Positions 1 to 10,508 are shown, numbered from the stretch's first letter. The stretch is DNA of 48,592 bases from Blattamonas nauphoetae (GCA_033064195.1 JARBJD010000452.1:1-48592); one strand, 5' to 3'. Notes: generated from the sequence alone by a model not told the origin. Numbers and translations: made by a program.

Positions 1-365
1 AACACAGGGCGAAGAGAGATGGAGGCTTTTAACACAGCTGGCTGTGTTACAGAAACCACTGCTCCTCTCCTGTGAGATATGGTACGGTGTGATCAATCAT
101 ACACAAGTTATCAATGGGTAGGCCTGTAATAATGAACATTCAAATGAAATCTTCTTGGGTTGAGAACCGAGAAACAAATCAAGCAAAGAGAGAAGTGTAG
201 GAACTTGTACGAGTTCTCTTTGAGCTCAAGAGGCACCATTACTCCTGCGCGCTACTTCCAGTACGCACTTGGTTCCCGCCAGAGGCCGGGAGCAAAAAGG
301 TAAAAGAAACCCAATTCCCATTGAGAGAAGAAACCTGTGGGTGTGGCAGAGAGGTTGATGAGAGG
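1..365. other. left flank, no gene recognised
   Basis: This stretch lies outside the putative left tip of the Polinton. Only short incidental reading frames are present and I see no repeat, RNA gene or protein motif in it. Confidence 0.4.
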
Positions 366-1369
366 AGTAGTATAGTAGACGATTTGGGAACCAGATTGAA
401 ATAGTCATTGAAATCAGAAACGAAAAGTCAATTCCGATTGACCATTTCTAAATCTTGTATTAAAAGGAATTTAGGCCATTTCAATGATGCCAATATTTGA
501 CCTAAATTCAGAAATATGTCCAAAATTTCGACCTCATTTTAAGCGTCAATTTTGAAGCAAATTTTTGATACTTTCCAAAAATGTTGTCACTTTTTCGATG
601 TTTTTCACTTTTGAACTCGAACAAAGTGAATCCAACTTGAGAACCACTTCGAAAGAAATCGAAAAAATTCTAAAATGTCGGGGACGGAGTAAGTCATCGA
701 TCAAAACAATCCTGATGAAAATCGGTTGAGAATTCGCGGAGTTACGTACCGAACTGTGATCAAAAAGTGACCAAAAGTCGATTTTCAGATTTCGCTACTA
801 ACCACTACTTTATGTCTCAAATTCACCTCAAACATCTTCTAAAATTACAAAATCGATTTCGAAAGGTGAGATTCGCGATAAAAACACTTTTGGAAAAAGT
901 TTGATCCGACCCATTGAGGATTTTTACGAGTCGAAATTTTCGAGATACGGTATGGACCCTGTCTTCCATCATCTTTCGCTCAGGAATCGTCCTCTTATGA
1001 CGCCTTTTGTGTTAGATTGGATAAGAACGCCTTCTGGCGACTTTAGGTATGAACCTTTTCACGTCACGATCCTTCGGGCACTTTTTCGCCAATTCTCGTT
1101 TCTTAACGTTAGATCTTCTAAATTCTTCGCATTCGCGTCCTAGCGACGCTTTTGAGATTTCCTGTTTTCCCACTTCATTAGTCCTCTTTTTGCACACACC
1201 TTTGATTCACCACATGTTCACCTCACTTTCAGTCACCGTCATTTTTGTATGTGTTTTCACATATCATCCTCCCTTTCTCACCTTCCGAGGAGGGAGGGCT
1301 GAATTTTAACACTTTTGTTCGGTACTTTTCTATAAAGTTGATTTTACGTCTTTTCCCCATATCTTGTCC

Positions 1370-1377
1370 GTATGTTT
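1370..1377. repeat. 8-bp target duplication, left copy
   Basis: GTATGTTT here recurs at 3331-3338. The other Polinton arm (near 35045) carries this stretch once, uninterrupted, which shows the empty site. Confidence 0.85.
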
Positions 1378-2086
1378 TATACTGGACTGACTGAGGTGAC
1401 CGGTCACTTTTCCGAAAAGACTGACGGTCAGTGACCGAGAGTTTCAGAAATATGGGTCAGATCAAAACAGTTTCAGGAATGAACGATGATGTGAGAGACG
1501 AAAAAGTTGGTTTAATCCTATGTGGAAGTTCGTTTCAATTTATTATTCCATCGAAACTTGAAAGAATGTGTATTGATTCAATCTGAGGCTTCAACCCTCG
1601 ACATTACAAGAAATGGGTATGATCGTCCAACATCTTGATTAGCCTTTTGAAAGAATCAACTCTTTTGTCCACTCACAACGAACATAAATAAATGTATATC
1701 TATGAAAGTGTGGAAAATAGAAGTAAACTGTTATGTTGTGAGGGGTGTTGGGGAGAAGTGGAGCGGACTGTATTCTCTTCCTGTCCTTCTTCTCGTCTTC
1801 ATTCCCTCATTCTGCTCCTTCCTTGTTCTGTTTATCATCCTCTTTATTCTCTTCTTTCGTCATCTTCCGCTTTCATTCGAGTCAGTTGTTTCGCTCACTT
1901 CCTTTCGGATCCTCTCCTCATCTTCCCTCTGAAGGCGATCATGTTCTTCTTGTTGTATTCGCTCATCATCCTGTTTCTGGCAATGTTCATTCATTTCGCA
2001 CTGTTCACACTGTGTTGACAGCTTGGAAGGTCACGTTGCACCAGTGACACCTGTTCGCATTCTTCGCCCTCTGCATCCTCCTTCCA

Positions 2087-2831
2087 TCACCGCAGAAACA
2101 CATTCACCGCGTCATTACTCGTCGTGATTGCACGGCATCCTCTTTCTTCTCCTCCTTCCTCTTTCAGCCATTCTGGACACCCATCCGACCCGTACAGATC
2201 GAAGGTCACCGGAGTGGAGGGGCTGAACAGGTGCTTCGACATATCGCGGGAATAGACTTCGTGTGGGGCGATCAGAACTTCAGTGCATTCGAAGAGATGG
2301 ATGTTTGGCTGGACCATCGAGAGGTTGGCCCATGTGGTCATGTGTTGGATGAATACGTAAATAATCATGTTCAAGAAACCAGAAAAAGTATACAACTTTT
2401 GTTTGTACAGTTCCAAATCTCGTTTCTTTTGGTATTTCCCTCGTTGCTCGGTGTTTTGGATGGAGAGATCCTGCAATGACCATCTTGCAGGTCTTTCTCT
2501 CGTGAGAATAGAGGGTCGATCGGCTGCGATGCTGTGTACTTCACTCTCGTCGGAATATCCGTTTTGGGGCCGTGATCTCCTCCATATCCCAGATGTTGGA
2601 GATGAAGCTGTTGTCGACCTTGTTTCCGCCTGAAATCATAAAATGAACCATCAACGTCCTCACATCAATCGATGCGACATTTTGAACCGCTGCTTGTGGT
2701 ACAGGGTGGAAATAGGTGCTCATGTTATACTTGTTGAGATTGCAAGGCGCAGCTGGGATTGACAGAAGAAACACTGTGAAAGACATTTCGTGAAGGGCAG
2801 AGGGATGAATTGAGTGCATGTTGAGTGTCAA
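2087..2831 (-). pseudogene. unrecognised coding-like fragments inside the 8-bp-duplication transposon
   Basis: Two minus-strand open stretches (2541-2831, 96 codons, and 2087-2476, 129 codons) lie one after the other in different frames. Together they could be pieces of a captured host gene, perhaps with a short intron. I recognise no domain, and chance reading frames cannot be excluded. Neither stretch resembles a transposase. Confidence 0.25.
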
Positions 2832-3297
2832 TAGCGCGTTTTGGGAGGTGACGATTCAGTCGTCACAACCGACCAAGAACGTTGGGAGAAGGAGGATGCC
2901 CACAGCTTTTTCTCTGCAAGTTCTGATATCCGACCTCCAAAGACCGTCACGGAGTGAGACACGGGCGAATAAACAACCATGTTCAAGCTGCTTGGTGATG
3001 TGGTGTCAGCACTCGTTCGTTGTTCTCTTTACTCCATTATCTCCAAATCAAGCGTGAACGGTGAGAAATATTCTGAGATTGGTGAAACAAGCCATGAGTA
3101 GAAGTAATGTGCAGTGTCAGCGGTGTCGGATCGTAGTGAATTGTGATAACAGGATGATCAAAATGCGTTGTTTCGTGTCTTTGGTTTCACAGTCTCAATC
3201 CTCGTTTTGGTGAAGATAAAGATCAGTTAGTTTGGTTTTGGAAGAAAGAGTCTGCTTCAGTAGTGATCCGACCCTTAGAAGAAAAGTTAATTGATAC

Positions 3298-3321
3298 TGA
3301 CCGAGCCTTTGGGCTCGGTCA
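3298..3321. repeat. hairpin in transposon right end
   Basis: GACCGAGCC and GGCTCGGTC form a near-perfect stem with a tiny loop immediately inside the right terminus. A worn version is found at 48105-48128. Confidence 0.6.
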
Positions 3322-3330
3322 GTCCATATA

Positions 3331-3338
3331 GTATGTTT
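3331..3338. repeat. 8-bp target duplication, right copy
   Basis: GTATGTTT, identical to 1370-1377. Confidence 0.85.
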
Positions 3339-5367
3339 GTTTTAACAAAACTCATTTCAGCACATTGTATCACTCATCTTCTTTGTTCCATTTCACCACT
3401 TATCCGTTCATAAGACACTCTCATTTACCTCATTTCACAACCCTTTTTCCGTCGTTCACACCTCACGCGCACATCATTATGTCTTCATTGTTTTGACTTT
3501 TGCTTAATTTGACAAAAGAGATTGAAACAAGGTACAATGAAGTGAGCAAGTACAATAGTGAATGGTGAAGTGGATGAAGTGAGAATTGAGGTACACTAAT
3601 GTGTTTTATGAACGCGTTCATCGAAAATTCGCATAAAAAGAGCAAACAAAAGTGAATGAAGTGAGAATCAAGCGATAAAGTGAAGTGAGGGACGAAAGAA
3701 ACGAGGAGAGTAAAAAACGACGAGATCAAGGTTACAAAATGATTTTTATGCGCGAACGAAACCAATGTAGTCTAATCCATGTGAACTGAGTTTAGAAAAA
3801 CATACTTGTGAATCTTAAAACATAATTGGAGAATTGATATTGAGCGGGCACTGTGGATTGTTTCTATTGTGTTCATAATTGAATTTTAGAATTAGATAAA
3901 TAAAAAACAAGAGAATACCAGTTTGGTTCCAGTTGTGAGACATCCTTTGCGACCATAAACAGCAACGCTTCACTCGATTGGATGGTCACTCTTCAGTCCA
4001 CTTTATCTGGTACACAAATTGATTTTAAGAAAGAATGAATGTGGAAACAGAGGATACCAGTTTCAATCCTTCAGTGACACATTCTTTCGAAGTCTAAAAC
4101 ACCATACTGTACCTCAGAGGTGAGGATCATTGACATCGAGTTAACTATGGGTTTTAAAAGTGAACGAATAATAAAACGTGATCATACCGGTTTCACTTCG
4201 GTAATGCCACATTCTGTGAACGATAAACCGCGATCGTGTACCCAATTCGAAGGTGACTGTTTTGATCGTTTCGATCTGGTACACTACTTGTTTTAGGAAA
4301 GAATGAGCAAAGAAAGTGAACAAACCGGTTAATCTCCAGTCGGATCCACATTAATTAGAGTCTAAAACACTGAACCGTACCTGAATGAAGAAGACTGAAA
4401 AAGAGCAAAATTGAGTCCGAGAATGAGTTTTATCAAAAGAGAAGAGTAAAAATGAGAAAGTCAAAAGAGGGAGAACATGAATTCAAGGTCAATAGAAAGT
4501 AAAACAAAGCGGCGTACCTTCTGAATCAAAATCGACGATCGATCGAGAAATTTCGAGCACCAAAAAGTTGATCAAAAATTTTAGAACTCATGTCAAACTT
4601 TAATTTTGGAAAAAAGTGAGAGACAATGAAGAGATAATGAGAACGAAGTGACAATGAAAATTCTAGAGTGAAGTGGAGAGAGAAAAAGAGAAGACAAAAA
4701 GTGATGTGAAAATGACGGTACAAGAATGAGTCTTAGGAAAAGATTAAACAAAAAAGAGAACAACCTTGAAAAAATTGGTCGGTGAAAGTCACTTTCGAAA
4801 AGTAAGACGCGATAGTTCATCGACGTCGAGAGGATCAGTTGGTGAGAGGTCAGAAAAGAAATTTAAAAAGAGATGAAAGTAAAAGAAGAGCAAACAAGTT
4901 ATTTTTCAGTCGTGAAACAACATTCGAAACGATAAGACGCGACGGTCGACCAGATCTGAAGGTCACTTTTCGGTTTGATCGGCGTTGGTTCAAAAAAGAG
5001 TTTTAGGAAAGAATGAATCAAAGAAGAGAACAAACCTGTAAAGAATAAGTCGGAAAAGAAAATGCTGATGATAAAACAATGTGAGGTACCTGAACGAGAG
5101 GAGAAGAAAAAAGTCAATGATCAAAGACGAGAATGAGTTGGCAAAAAAGAAAAGAGAACAAATGTGAAAATAGAAAGAGAAACACACCAAAATGAAACGG
5201 TAATGAGCAGTCAGGAATGAGAAGGGATGATCGAGTCCCATTGAAGTACTTTCTCTGATCAAACAAGACTGATCGAACCCATCGATGTGAGGATCGAAGT
5301 CTCGGAAGATCACAAATGAGAAAACAACGAATGAAAATTTATTTTTGAATTTTTTAATTTGTATTAA

Positions 5368-5580
5368 ATGAATCCAACTGAAATGTACAACGAAAGACGT
5401 CGAGTATGTTCAGAACAAGCATTAATTGAATCAATGAGAGAAGAGAACTGTTCACTAGTCTCTGAGTATGTCAGAAATAATGTGCCGGTGACGTATGTTC
5501 ATGAGGGAATCAAGAATTTTAATTTCAATGAAAGAGCAAACAGAAATGAATCGACAAAAATACAATTCACAGATGATTGA
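5368..5580 (+). CDS. Polinton arm copy of small repeat protein, first part only
   Basis: The ORF begins MNPTEMY and its first 46 or so residues match the proteins at 32615-33004 and 44549-44923. The inverted repeat ends within it near 5507, and the rest of the frame is unrelated sequence overlapping the fibre-like gene. It is preceded by the A+T-rich motif seen at other Polinton starts. It is best read as a by-product of the arm boundary rather than a separate functional gene. Confidence 0.5.
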   Translation: MNPTEMYNERRRVCSEQALIESMREENCSLVSEYVRNNVPVTYVHEGIKNFNFNERANRNESTKIQFTDD

Positions 5581-6406
5581 GAAAATGATTGATCATAATC
5601 TCTCAACAACCAACGAGAATTCGGCAGTGATTGACTCACTTCAGAAGACAACAGAAGCACACAAGTCAGCGATATCTTCAATCCAAAAAGTAGTCAGCAC
5701 AAATGGATCAATCACGACACCAACAATTGGAGGATTGATCAATGTGAATGGAGCGAAGTGGAACATATCAGAGGGATCACTTCCGAAGTATCCTGGAACA
5801 TATCCGGCTTCAACATTTAAGTCTGGCATATCAATCTCACAATCGATTGCAGAAACTTCAGGAATTCAGTTCAATGGTGATGGAATTATTATGTGGTCAC
5901 CGTGTGACTCACCAGCTTTGTACTACTACGATGAGGACACAGGTTCAGGAGTGTTTTCAATATCCACAACAGGAAGTTTTTCTCAGTTGTCAGACAGAAG
6001 AGTCAAAAGGAATATTGAACCTTATCCCGATGTTCTTGAGCAACTGAATAAAGTGGAAATCGTGCAGTACCAATTCAACACATTCGACTCGAAGATCAAC
6101 AAAGTCACAAGACAAATAGAGAACGAGACAGATGAAGAACATTTGAAGAACTGCAAAGAGAAATGTGAATGCTTGAAGAAGGAAAGTGAGAAGAAACACA
6201 TTGGAGTGATTGCACAACAGATCCAAGAAATCTTTCCTGAAGTTGTGAATGATTCCAATCCAGATTGTCTTCAAGTTGATTACGCAGAACTCTCATGCTT
6301 TTGTGTGAAAGCCATTCAGGAATTATCCTCTATCGTCGGACAACAACAGTCAATCATCAATGAACTGATCCAAAAATATAATACACTGACTAATACCATG
6401 ACGTAG
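5495..6406 (+). CDS. fibre/adhesin-like protein with C-terminal S74 chaperone domain
   Basis: The C-terminal half holds a signature of the S74 intramolecular chaperone family (SDRRVKRNI, then a segment with LEQLNKVEIVQYQF, then KHIGVIAQQIQEIFPEVV). In phage tail fibres and some eukaryotic proteins this domain trimerises the upstream shaft and then cuts itself off. The N-terminal part has heptad-like stretches and a central serine/glycine-rich region that suits a trimeric fibre. ATG codons at 5495 and 5528 are both possible; 5528 is attractive because it lies just inside the inverted repeat boundary. It is the only plus-strand gene at the left edge of the core. A role as host-attachment fibre of a Polinton virion is inference. 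Confidence 0.7.
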   Translation: MFMRESRILISMKEQTEMNRQKYNSQMIEKMIDHNLSTTNENSAVIDSLQKTTEAHKSAISSIQKVVSTNGSITTPTIGGLINVNGAKWNISEGSLPKYPGTYPASTFKSGISISQSIAETSGIQFNGDGIIMWSPCDSPALYYYDEDTGSGVFSISTTGSFSQLSDRRVKRNIEPYPDVLEQLNKVEIVQYQFNTFDSKINKVTRQIENETDEEHLKNCKEKCECLKKESEKKHIGVIAQQIQEIFPEVVNDSNPDCLQVDYAELSCFCVKAIQELSSIVGQQQSIINELIQKYNTLTNTMT

Positions 6407-6427
6407 TCATACTAGAAATGCGAAGCA

Positions 6428-6838
6428 TTAATACTCCAACATGAGATCAACCAGAAATTCATAGGACTCTCTGATTATTTTTCCATTGATTGTCTCGGTT
6501 GTTTCCATCTCGATTGATTCACCAGAACTGTCTTTGAACCAGATCTTCACAATTGATTGTCGAGTACTTAATTCCCACTTCTTTCGCTTCGCAATCTGTT
6601 CGTTACAGAAAGCAACAAATGAATCATTGAATGCATCAGTCTGAATCCAATCACCATGGATTGTGATGTGCTGAGGAATATCCTTTGAAATGACTGTTGT
6701 TGAACCATTTATTTCTTCCCTCACATGGATGAGTTTGCAGTCGAGGAAATGAACATATTTTTGGTTTCGAGAATTGGTAAAATCAGGAGAGAGTTGAGCA
6801 GTGTGAGAATTCTGGATTGAGAAGTATCGCTTCACCAT
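6428..6838 (-). CDS. Polinton hypothetical protein, 136 aa
   Basis: A compact ORF lies directly downstream of the capsid-like gene on the same strand. It begins at an ATG preceded by the shared A+T-rich motif. It has no membrane segment or cysteine cluster. Alternating polar/hydrophobic stretches suggest a beta-rich fold. I do not recognise it. Its place in the capsid gene run makes a minor virion protein the natural guess, without direct support. Confidence 0.6.
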   Translation of the reverse strand: MVKRYFSIQNSHTAQLSPDFTNSRNQKYVHFLDCKLIHVREEINGSTTVISKDIPQHITIHGDWIQTDAFNDSFVAFCNEQIAKRKKWELSTRQSIVKIWFKDSSGESIEMETTETINGKIIRESYEFLVDLMLEY

Positions 6839-6850
6839 TTGGGTTTTCTA

Positions 6851-6865
6851 CAAAAATAAAATATC
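6851..6865 (-). promoter_or_regulatory. A+T start motif of the 136-aa gene
   Basis: Read on the minus strand, the TTTTATTTTT core lies about 13 bases before the ATG at 6838. The same element precedes most Polinton genes here. Confidence 0.5.
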
Positions 6866-6878
6866 ATATTTATTCAAT

Positions 6879-8567
6879 TTAATACCCTCTCTTCACTTCT
6901 TCATATGCTTCATGAAGTCGGCGATCAATGACATATCGCACTCGTGGTTGTCCATTCTCAATCCAGAACAACCAATATGTTGCTTGATGTAGTGCTAGAA
7001 TTGGAGGAGGAGGTCCATCTTTGGCTGATGTGACATATGGATCAAGTTCTCCCTGATTGATTGGTGTTCCTCTGTAGACAATATTCACTGATTCAGCTGT
7101 CGAAATACCTTCTTCACCACCAGCAATTTCACTTCGATCTGTTGGAACCATGAATGTGAAACATGTTGCATCTGTTACTGGTTTTGTTCTCTTATATTCC
7201 TTTGCTTTATAGTCAAACATTCGAGTTGAACAAATTGAATTCTCAAACTCTTCTGTTGCGGAACAACCAATGAAGTCACCATTCACCATCATCATTTGAT
7301 AGAACTCTGGTGATATTGTTGACATCGGGAAATTAGGAAAGTTGGATCCAAGCATTTCGAATTGACCAACATAGTGAGGATTTCTGAAGACTGTACATTC
7401 GTTTGGTCGTTCTGGGAATAAGCACATAAGATTCATGAGATTGTTGAGTTTGATACTGATGTTTGATCTCACTCCCATGGCATTCGCTTTTGTTTGGAAT
7501 GATTGTGTGTCAATTCTTTCTGCTTTCATGACATACAGAGTCTTCGAATATGTGTTGAAGAGTGATTGTTTTGTTGCATCAGTGATTTGATATCCATAGC
7601 AAATTGTTGAGACTTTGTCCACCGAAGAGGATTGAACAGTGCAAGTGAAACTTATAGCTCCAACCTCAGCGACTGTACTGGCAGGTGGAGCATAGCTCCT
7701 TTTACTGCTAGCTTTCAGTACTGGATTTCCTATCTGTGTAAATTCCTGTGTTACTGGAGAAAAGTCCCCATCAGACATCAAGAGCATGTTGGTTTGATCC
7801 GACATACTTGTCAAGTCTTTATCTGGAAACAATTCACGGCAACCTTGTGAAGATTTTCGAATGACAGTTGAATGTTGAATTGGACAATACACAAGTGAAT
7901 CAGTTGTCAAGTGAAATCTCAAACGTAAATTACCAAAGATTGAATTGGGATACTGATCGAAAGTACTCAATGGAAGGAGATTCACAAATGGAATAACCAA
8001 AGGAATTGTCTTAGTGAGCTTATTTGTGGATTTATTAACGGGAACATAGTAGAATCCACACACACTCTGATCCATTCTCTGAACATTTTCCCAAAGACTG
8101 TAGCAGTGCTTCATATTGTTTTTCTCTTCGTACGACTTGAATGTGTGATACAGAAATGATTCGTGAACATGATTGTTCTGAAGTGAATTGTCAATAATGT
8201 TTCCATGACTGTCAACGAGTCTCATATCTCGAATTGCATCTGAGGATGATTTGTATCCGACGAATATTCCGGATAGTCCGACGTACTCTCCTGTTTCACT
8301 ACTCGTATATGAATATGGAACAGTAATCGTGAGATCAATTCGCAAATGACTCTTCATAAATTCAGTAACATCATGACCGTCATAGCACAATGGAACTTCA
8401 ATCTCATCTCCAATTCTGCTTGGCATGGGAGGATTTGTTGGATGAACTTCTTGGATGGAGTAGATGTGAGGTTCTGAATCCCACTGTTTTGGCATATATG
8501 ATTGCACTTCAATTTGTTCGATTAATGTCGATGTTGGTTTGGATTGATTTGATCTGATACTTCTCAT
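6879..8567 (-). CDS. capsid-like protein, paralogue 1 (562 aa)
   Basis: This long beta-rich protein is a diverged paralogue of the next gene upstream. Shared landmarks occur in the same order: G(Y/L)K.S..I..M/L..L near residue 105, KHC..(L/P)W(E/Q)N near residue 155, (Y)P..(I/L)FG(N/D)L(R/K)L near residue 210, (CP(I/V)) shortly after, and a proline run (PPPPILAL) followed by W....G.PRV.Y at the C-terminus. Size and position next to the packaging ATPase and small capsid-type genes suit a double-jelly-roll major capsid protein, as known in Polintons. The fold itself is inferred. The ATG at 8567 follows the shared A+T motif. Confidence 0.6.
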   Translation of the reverse strand: MRSIRSNQSKPTSTLIEQIEVQSYMPKQWDSEPHIYSIQEVHPTNPPMPSRIGDEIEVPLCYDGHDVTEFMKSHLRIDLTITVPYSYTSSETGEYVGLSGIFVGYKSSSDAIRDMRLVDSHGNIIDNSLQNNHVHESFLYHTFKSYEEKNNMKHCYSLWENVQRMDQSVCGFYYVPVNKSTNKLTKTIPLVIPFVNLLPLSTFDQYPNSIFGNLRLRFHLTTDSLVYCPIQHSTVIRKSSQGCRELFPDKDLTSMSDQTNMLLMSDGDFSPVTQEFTQIGNPVLKASSKRSYAPPASTVAEVGAISFTCTVQSSSVDKVSTICYGYQITDATKQSLFNTYSKTLYVMKAERIDTQSFQTKANAMGVRSNISIKLNNLMNLMCLFPERPNECTVFRNPHYVGQFEMLGSNFPNFPMSTISPEFYQMMMVNGDFIGCSATEEFENSICSTRMFDYKAKEYKRTKPVTDATCFTFMVPTDRSEIAGGEEGISTAESVNIVYRGTPINQGELDPYVTSAKDGPPPPILALHQATYWLFWIENGQPRVRYVIDRRLHEAYEEVKRGY

Positions 8568-8572
8568 TTATA

Positions 8573-8590
8573 GAAAAATAAAAAATACAA
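8573..8590 (-). promoter_or_regulatory. A+T start motif of capsid-like paralogue 1
   Basis: On the minus strand, TTTTTATTTTT lies within ten bases of the ATG at 8567. Confidence 0.5.
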
Positions 8591-8619
8591 TATCATTATT
8601 TTCTTTTACTGTTTTGTCT

Positions 8620-10479
8620 CTACATGATTCCCAAATCTTTGTGTAACGCCTTCAGTGTGTGATTATGATAGTATTCGACTCTTGGTTCACCATTACTAAA
8701 GCGTAACACCCACCACGTTGTGGCAGTAGTAGCTAATATTGGTGCTGGAGGATGAGTAAATGTTGTCATATCACCACCCATTAGACTTGTGTCGTAAACA
8801 TTGTAGTATGTGTCAAGATTCCCTTGATATATTGGTTGAGATCTCAAAGTGACTGGAACATTCTGACCTCTGGAACTGATAGAATCATTACAGTTTGTTG
8901 GACATCCACTTCTCTGTGTTGAGAAGCACAAAAGGAAGTCAGTGTTGTCATGAATCGGTCGCACTCTTGTCATTGTTTCACGAGGATATGTATCATCACC
9001 GGAGAGTTTCTCTCCAACAAGAGAATCCGTCAGTGAACGCTCCAAGTCATCAGGCACAGTCAGATATGAATCAAGGTTGAGAGTCGACAATGCGAATTGG
9101 TAGAAACGAGCTCCAATAGTTGTTGTGGGTTGTTCTGGATAGTACTTGTTGAGTAGATTCACTTGGATATTCTTCTGCATTGGATTGTGAAAACAGGTGA
9201 CTTCATTGTCGTAGTGACGGAAGAGAAGCATAATATCCTTGGCATTCACAAGTACCATTTGCTGAGTACAATCAATTCCTGTTGCCGTTGGTGTCTTCTG
9301 AAATGGATAAAACGAAATCTTCTCTGCTGGAATTGTTCCTGGTCGATTTGTGTACATCTGCTTCAGATTCTCTTTCGCAATGTCTTTAATATTGTATCCA
9401 GAACTCATACAATACACATCATCAATTTTATAATCAAGAATGTTCAATGATACATATTGATCCATGTATTTAGGTTCTTGATTCACGACATTGGATCCAT
9501 TTAAAGTAATGTCTCTTGAAACCGATGGTTGGAGAAATGATTGACCAATTTGAACGAAATTCTTTGTGCATGAGGCTACGAGATTATTCAGAAAAACGGG
9601 ACGATGATGAATACAAGCTTGAATTTTGTCTTTTATATATGGTGCTGTTGTTCCAACTACGATTGATGATAGTGTATTTTTCAATGTCAGTTCAGGATTC
9701 ACAGGGCAGCAGACAAAAGCATCCTCATTGATGTACACACTCAATTTCAGATCACCGAAGAGACATCTTGGATAGTCAGTCATACCTGAGAAAATGAGAA
9801 GATCTTCAAGATTGATTGACACACGGATTGGCACATCAATACTGTCACATAAAGTACTAGTTACTTTTGTTCCTGTGAAGTCTGATAATGGAATATAAAC
9901 ACCAGCAACAGATTCATCATGATTCCAAGCATTTTGCCATGGAGTGTGACAATGTTTTCGATTCTCCAATTGACTCTTCGGTTTGATCATATTGTAAATG
10001 TGTGATTCCATGGATACATCATTAGTTGTTGTACTGATGATTCTCTGATTGTTGTGAAGAACTGTAAGATTCCGAAAGATTGATGCCGAATGTTTGAGTC
10101 CAACGAACATGAATATTCTCTCATTCATCAAAGATCCAATATTTCCTGATTCCCATTGCCAATTATTGAGTTTCAATGTTGTAGTCATTGTGAATGTAAT
10201 GAAGGAATCATCGATTTGACAAATGTCTTGATTACCAGTCAACGGAATGATTATTTCCTGTCCTTTATAGAAGCGTGAGTTCTCTGATGGTTTCAATTCC
10301 TGAATCGAAGTACTGTGTGCCCCATCATTCAGAAGGTAATTTCTGTGATGTTCAGACATGAGTTGCTGCTGTATTTGACCAATGTCATCTCGAGTGTACT
10401 TGATTGATCCTGTAGTGTTTCCAGTCAATGATGATGCTCCTGTTCTTTTGTTTGTCAGATGCGTTATATGTGAGTTCAT
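8620..10479 (-). CDS. capsid-like protein, paralogue 2 (619 aa)
   Basis: This ORF has the same order of landmarks as the 562-aa neighbour: GLKHSASIFRNL, KHCHTPWQNAW, YPRCLFGDLKLSV, then CCPV, and a C-terminal HPPAPILA with WWVLRFSNGEPRVEYY. Each aligns with its paralogue. It is longer, mainly in the N-terminal and middle regions. The length and neighbourhood fit a Polinton double-jelly-roll major capsid protein; which of the two is the main shell protein cannot be told from sequence alone. The two are probably an old tandem duplication, since identity is low outside the landmarks. Confidence 0.65.
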   Translation of the reverse strand: MNSHITHLTNKRTGASSLTGNTTGSIKYTRDDIGQIQQQLMSEHHRNYLLNDGAHSTSIQELKPSENSRFYKGQEIIIPLTGNQDICQIDDSFITFTMTTTLKLNNWQWESGNIGSLMNERIFMFVGLKHSASIFRNLTVLHNNQRIISTTTNDVSMESHIYNMIKPKSQLENRKHCHTPWQNAWNHDESVAGVYIPLSDFTGTKVTSTLCDSIDVPIRVSINLEDLLIFSGMTDYPRCLFGDLKLSVYINEDAFVCCPVNPELTLKNTLSSIVVGTTAPYIKDKIQACIHHRPVFLNNLVASCTKNFVQIGQSFLQPSVSRDITLNGSNVVNQEPKYMDQYVSLNILDYKIDDVYCMSSGYNIKDIAKENLKQMYTNRPGTIPAEKISFYPFQKTPTATGIDCTQQMVLVNAKDIMLLFRHYDNEVTCFHNPMQKNIQVNLLNKYYPEQPTTTIGARFYQFALSTLNLDSYLTVPDDLERSLTDSLVGEKLSGDDTYPRETMTRVRPIHDNTDFLLCFSTQRSGCPTNCNDSISSRGQNVPVTLRSQPIYQGNLDTYYNVYDTSLMGGDMTTFTHPPAPILATTATTWWVLRFSNGEPRVEYYHNHTLKALHKDLGIM

Positions 10480-10484
10480 TTTAT

Positions 10485-10500
10485 CAAAAATAAAAAAAAC
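10485..10500 (-). promoter_or_regulatory. A+T start motif of capsid-like paralogue 2
   Basis: TTTTTTTTATTTTT on the minus strand ends about six bases from the ATG at 10479. Confidence 0.5.
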
Positions 10501-10508
10501 AATAATGC

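Larger units (their letters stand above)
1378..3330. mobile_element. non-autonomous DNA transposon with 8-bp target duplication
   Basis: The ends are short imperfect inverted repeats (TATACTGGACTGACTGAG at the left; TATATGGACTGACCGAG when the right end is read inward) and an exact 8-bp duplication flanks them. The opposite Polinton arm gives the empty site. An 8-bp duplication fits hAT and a few other superfamilies; the ends are too short for a firm assignment. I see no transposase inside. The right end has a strong hairpin at 3298-3321. A diverged relative of the last 270 bases occurs at about 47890-48140. Confidence 0.8.
366..5507. repeat. Polinton left terminal inverted repeat
   Basis: From about 540 inward, the sequence is the reverse complement of the right arm, apart from one inserted transposon in each arm at different places. 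The match ends near 5507, inside the first part of the small-protein ORF that starts at 5368. The outermost 366-540 has its counterpart not in the nearby right arm but in the diverged end at 47283-47455. Excluding the inserted transposon, the arm is about 3.2 kb. Most of the arm shows no coding signal. Confidence 0.85.

Noticed and set aside
3298-3321. Bacterial-type rho-independent terminator
   Set aside because: The hairpin lies at a transposon end in eukaryotic DNA and is not followed by a T-run.
3463-5313. Short minus-strand frames of 60-107 codons in the left arm, mirrored on the plus strand at 33059-34892
   Set aside because: They are hydrophobic Phe/Ser/Leu-rich readings of a pyrimidine-rich arm and do not show coding conservation; the motif before Polinton starts is absent.
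6428-6838. Polinton cysteine protease
   Set aside because: The size could suit, but I cannot see a His/Cys protease pattern, so it stays hypothetical.
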